Assembly: GCA_965279565.1 (NCBI GenBank)
Contig: OZ257249.1
Location: forward strand, 1,364,001 to 1,428,000
Reading direction: 5' to 3'
DNA: 64,000 nt
Origin: Tagaea sp965279565
Lineage (GTDB): Bacteria; Pseudomonadota; Alphaproteobacteria; CACIAM-22H2
Under the pieces are notes generated by a model. That model did not search any database and was not told the origin of the DNA. It saw only the letters and a list, made by a program, of their open reading frames with translations. Within the stretch, counting starts at the first letter, position 1. Each line of letters starts with the position of its first letter. Positions 61,684-64,000 of the stretch are shown here, piece by piece. A program made the translations under genes and the position numbers.

Positions 61684-62836
61684 GGTTCCAGCGCGGGTCG
61701 CGCAGGAACTCGATCTGCGCGTCGGCCCAGACCCGGTTCCCGGCGGCATTGAAGTGCGTGTCGTCCGTCGCGAAATACAGGTCTTTCGGCCCCGATGCCG
61801 GCGCACGCGCCGCGATGGCCGCATGGCCGTCGAAATACGGGATGTCCAGCGAGGCGGCGAAAGCGCCCAGCGTCTCGTGCGGCCGGGCCGACCAGCGGCC
61901 GTCGTACTGGGGCAGATGCGGCACCCCGGTGATCGCGAGCTTGACCCCGTTTTCGCGCGCGAGCTTCGCCGTGGCGGCCAGCATTTCCATCGTGCGCGCG
62001 ATGCTCGCTTCGATCGCCGGCGTCCATTCGAATGCCAGCCAGTCCGCGTCGCGGTTGACCTCGGTATCGGCATTGCCGATCGCGCGGCGCACGCGCTGCC
62101 GGGTCAGGATCTTGTCGACGTAATAGAAGGTCGCCGTGTGTTCGGCGAACCAGCGGTAGAGACGCGACGGGCGCTCGACCCGGATCAGGCCGTTGGGGGT
62201 CATCGCGTAATCGTACCGGCTGGTTTCGACGGCATCGACGACGGCATCGAGCGTCCCGTTGGCGGCGAAGACCGCGAAACGACGGTAGAGATCGTCGTTC
62301 GCGACGTCTGTCATGTCGACATTCACGACGATCAGGTCCGGCCTGTAGGCCAGCAGGACGCGCTTGATCAGGACATAGTAGAGATACGGCGAATAGCTGG
62401 ACGTGCCGGCATTCACGACCTCGAAGCGATCGGCCCCGGCCGGCCGGTGGGCGTTCAATCCGGCTTCGACGCGGCGGACCATCTTGTCCGGAAAGTCGAC
62501 CAGACCCTGCACGTTCGAATCCCCGACATAGAAGATCCGGTACGTGCCGGACGGCTTCGTGCGCGCGATCTCGCGATCCTCGACGAAGCCCTGCGAGTTC
62601 GTGACCAGCCGGTGGGGCCTGTCCCCGCGCGGATCGACCGCGTCGAGGTTCGGGCGCAGGCGGTGGTGGAGCATGTCGCTGCTGACGATCGTGCGGCTGT
62701 CGCTCTGGAGCCACTGGTAGACGCGCAAGGCGCCTTCGCACAGGACGAGGGTTGCCAGTCCGAGTATTGCCGCGAACAGGACGCGGACGGCGACAGGGTG
62801 TCCGTCGCGGGTGGTGTGCGGGTTGGATTCGGGCAT
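61670..62836 (-). CDS. SGNH/GDSL-like hydrolase, membrane anchored
   Basis: A 388-residue protein. One N-terminal membrane helix (about 16-37, VRVLFAAILGLATLVLCEGALRV) anchors a periplasmic domain with the block I motif FYVGDSNVQG (Ser of GDSN), block III-like VVNVDMTDVANDD and the Asp-x2-His pair DDTHFNAAGN. Such proteins act as O-acetylesterases or acetyltransferases on polysaccharides. The location amid glycosyltransferases supports a modifier of the surface glycan. ATG 62836 was chosen over longer in-frame starts, which would run through the regulator gene. Confidence 0.83.
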   Translation of the reverse strand: MPESNPHTTRDGHPVAVRVLFAAILGLATLVLCEGALRVYQWLQSDSRTIVSSDMLHHRLRPNLDAVDPRGDRPHRLVTNSQGFVEDREIARTKPSGTYRIFYVGDSNVQGLVDFPDKMVRRVEAGLNAHRPAGADRFEVVNAGTSSYSPYLYYVLIKRVLLAYRPDLIVVNVDMTDVANDDLYRRFAVFAANGTLDAVVDAVETSRYDYAMTPNGLIRVERPSRLYRWFAEHTATFYYVDKILTRQRVRRAIGNADTEVNRDADWLAFEWTPAIEASIARTMEMLAATAKLARENGVKLAITGVPHLPQYDGRWSARPHETLGAFAASLDIPYFDGHAAIAARAPASGPKDLYFATDDTHFNAAGNRVWADAQIEFLRDPRWNLIPR

Positions 62837-62959
62837 TCCGGGCAGCACTCTTCGGGCGGCGGAGAATGCCGAAACGTGTAGCAGGAGTCGCAGCCACTTC
62901 AATCGTAATCGGCGTGTCCGCTTGACTGCGGGGCCGATCTTGGGTAATTCGTTCATGCC

Positions 62960-63622
62960 ATGAACGACAAAACCGCCGACGACTTCCAGCCCGTCCTCGG
63001 GCCCGCGAACAGCGACGCGATCGCGATGATGCGCGTGCTCGACGTCGTCGAGACGCGCGAAAGCGTGACCCAGCGCCTGCTGGCGCGCGAGGTCGGCATC
63101 GCCGTCGGCCTGGTGAACGCCTACATCAAGCGTTGCGTGCGCAAGGGGTACCTCAAGACCACGAAGGCGCCTGCGCGCCGATACGCCTATTACCTGACGC
63201 CGAAGGGTTTCGCCGAGAAAAGCCGCCTGGCCGCAAGCTTCTTCGTGTCGGGTTTCCAGTTCTTCCGGACTGCACGCGGCCAGTGCGCCGAAGTCCTCGC
63301 CGACTGCGCCAAGCGCGGGCTCAAGCGCGTCGTGCTGTGCGGTACGGGCGACCTGTGCGAAGTCGCGATCATCGCGGCGACCGAAGTCGACGTAACGATC
63401 CTCGGCATCGTCGACCCCGATTTCGAGGGAACCATGTTCCGCAACCTGCCGACGGCGCGCGAACTTTCCGCCTTCGGCCAGGTCGACGCGGTGATCGTCA
63501 CGGACATGCGCAACCCGCAGGGCGTCCACGATGCCCTGCTTTCCCAGCTTCCGCCCGAGCGCATCCTCGCGGCGCCGATGCTTCGGATCGGCCGGCAGCG
63601 CCCCAAAGGGCGGCGGCGCTGA
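62960..63622 (+). CDS. Winged-helix regulator with nucleotide-binding-like C-terminal domain
   Basis: A 220-residue protein. Residues about 20-85 form a MarR/ArsR-like winged helix (RESVTQRLLAREVGIAVGLVNAYIKRCVRKGYL, then YYLTPKGFAEK). The second domain (about 110-205) looks like the sugar-PGlycTF N-terminal or Rossmann-type nucleotide fold, with KRVVLCGTGDLCEVAIIAA and ILGIVDPDFEGTMF. Proteins of this type are seen at the head of polysaccharide clusters next to NusG-like genes, as here. It probably senses a nucleotide or sugar-linked ligand and controls the cluster. The ribosome site is weak. Confidence 0.82.
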   Translation: MNDKTADDFQPVLGPANSDAIAMMRVLDVVETRESVTQRLLAREVGIAVGLVNAYIKRCVRKGYLKTTKAPARRYAYYLTPKGFAEKSRLAASFFVSGFQFFRTARGQCAEVLADCAKRGLKRVVLCGTGDLCEVAIIAATEVDVTILGIVDPDFEGTMFRNLPTARELSAFGQVDAVIVTDMRNPQGVHDALLSQLPPERILAAPMLRIGRQRPKGRRR

Positions 63623-63637
63623 GCCGCCGGCCCGCCG

Positions 63638-64000
63638 ATGTCCTGGTTCGTCGTCCAGACCCAGCCTCGCGCGGAAACGAAGGCAGCCGCCAATCTCGAC
63701 CGGCAGGGCTACGCCGTCTATGCGCCGCGCATGCGCCGGCGGCGGCGGCATGCGCGGCGGGTCGAGACCGTCCTCGTGCCGATGTTCCCGGGCTACCTGT
63801 TCGTCGAGTTCGACCCGTCGCGGGACAGCTGGCGTCCGATCAACTCGACCCTCGGTGTCGTCCGGATTGTCACGTTCGGCGAGGCGCCCGCTCCCGTGCC
63901 GGAAGGCATCGTGCGCGGGCTGCGCGCCCTCGAGGATGAAACCGGTGTCGTGCGCCCGCCGGCCGCGGAGCTGCTTCCTGGCCAGAGCGTGCGCATCCTC
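63638..64000 (+). CDS. NusG/RfaH-like transcription antiterminator (3' end outside window)
   Basis: The first 121 codons of a NusG paralogue: MSWFVVQTQPRAETKAAANLDRQGYAVYAPRMRR, then VPMFPGYLFVEFDPSRDSWRPINSTLGVVRIVTFG. The NGN domain is complete; the KOW domain would begin near the window end (LLPGQSVRIL). Specialised NusG proteins such as RfaH load on RNA polymerase at specific sites and prevent termination in long surface-polysaccharide operons. The gene follows the winged-helix regulator by 15 bases, suggesting a polysaccharide cluster continues to the right. Confidence 0.9.
   Translation, partial: MSWFVVQTQPRAETKAAANLDRQGYAVYAPRMRRRRRHARRVETVLVPMFPGYLFVEFDPSRDSWRPINSTLGVVRIVTFGEAPAPVPEGIVRGLRALEDETGVVRPPAAELLPGQSVRIL

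Overview
The window is a GC-rich chromosomal segment, almost entirely coding, with many 4-base ATGA/GTGA stop-start overlaps. Gene content points to an alphaproteobacterium (Rhodospirillales-like by overall flavour, genus not determinable): a 1,620-residue NAD-glutamate dehydrogenase, a Trm112-type protein beside a DUF971 protein, glnK-amtB, a tripartite tricarboxylate transporter set, and boxA-like leaders of the TGCTCTTTGACA type. No rRNA, phage, transposase or CRISPR array was seen. One tRNA (Gly, GCC) is present.

Layout. 1-3.1 kb: two tandem, closely related sensor histidine kinases, the first cut by the window edge, around a small secreted protein. 3.1-8.4 kb: a UbiH-family hydroxylase, glnK-amtB with sigma54-like promoters, and an MsbA-type exporter. 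8.7-19.6 kb: dapC-like aminotransferase and ftsK, then tctC-tctB-tctA, a TerC protein whose ribosome site lies in a hairpin, and a gamma-glutamyl-GABA hydrolase / alpha-beta hydrolase / exonuclease III run. 19.6-22.7 kb: an unusual ABC-type protein with a degenerate, expanded nucleotide-binding domain, followed by a cyclic-nucleotide-binding protein. 23-27.7 kb: a MurG-like glycosyltransferase followed on the other strand by what looks like a polymorphic toxin/immunity locus, with a toxin remnant, two paralogous putative immunity genes and a duplicated glycosyltransferase 3' end. 27.8-33.9 kb: a tightly overlapping six-gene LPS-core operon (GT4, GT2, methyltransferase, GT4, gmhA, hldE). 34-43.6 kb: DUF1194 protein, MFS permease, a GNAT/DUF971/Trm112/LON/thioredoxin run, tRNA-Gly, two GT-C membrane glycosyltransferases and an FkbM methyltransferase. 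43.9-53.8 kb: NAD-GDH, MFS, methyltransferase, YegD-type Hsp70, purH. 53.8-64 kb: a surface-polysaccharide region (four glycosyltransferase or polymerase/ligase genes, a CBS-DegT aminotransferase fusion, two SDR-type proteins, an SGNH hydrolase, a winged-helix regulator and a NusG/RfaH-like antiterminator cut by the window end).

The most unusual items are: (1) the toxin/immunity locus, where a 95-base copy of the neighbouring glycosyltransferase 3' end is embedded between two cassettes, mostly with synonymous changes, suggesting cassette exchange through a conserved flank; (2) two copies of an ~85-base intergenic repeat with a long inverted repeat and the 15-mer TGTTGACGGTCAACA, each preceded by an rrn-leader-like boxA and promoter-like sequence but with no rRNA; (3) the degenerate ABC protein with an internally repeated segment; (4) two glycosyltransferase genes that appear to start at ATC. 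All functional statements are inferred from sequence reading alone; no database search was run.
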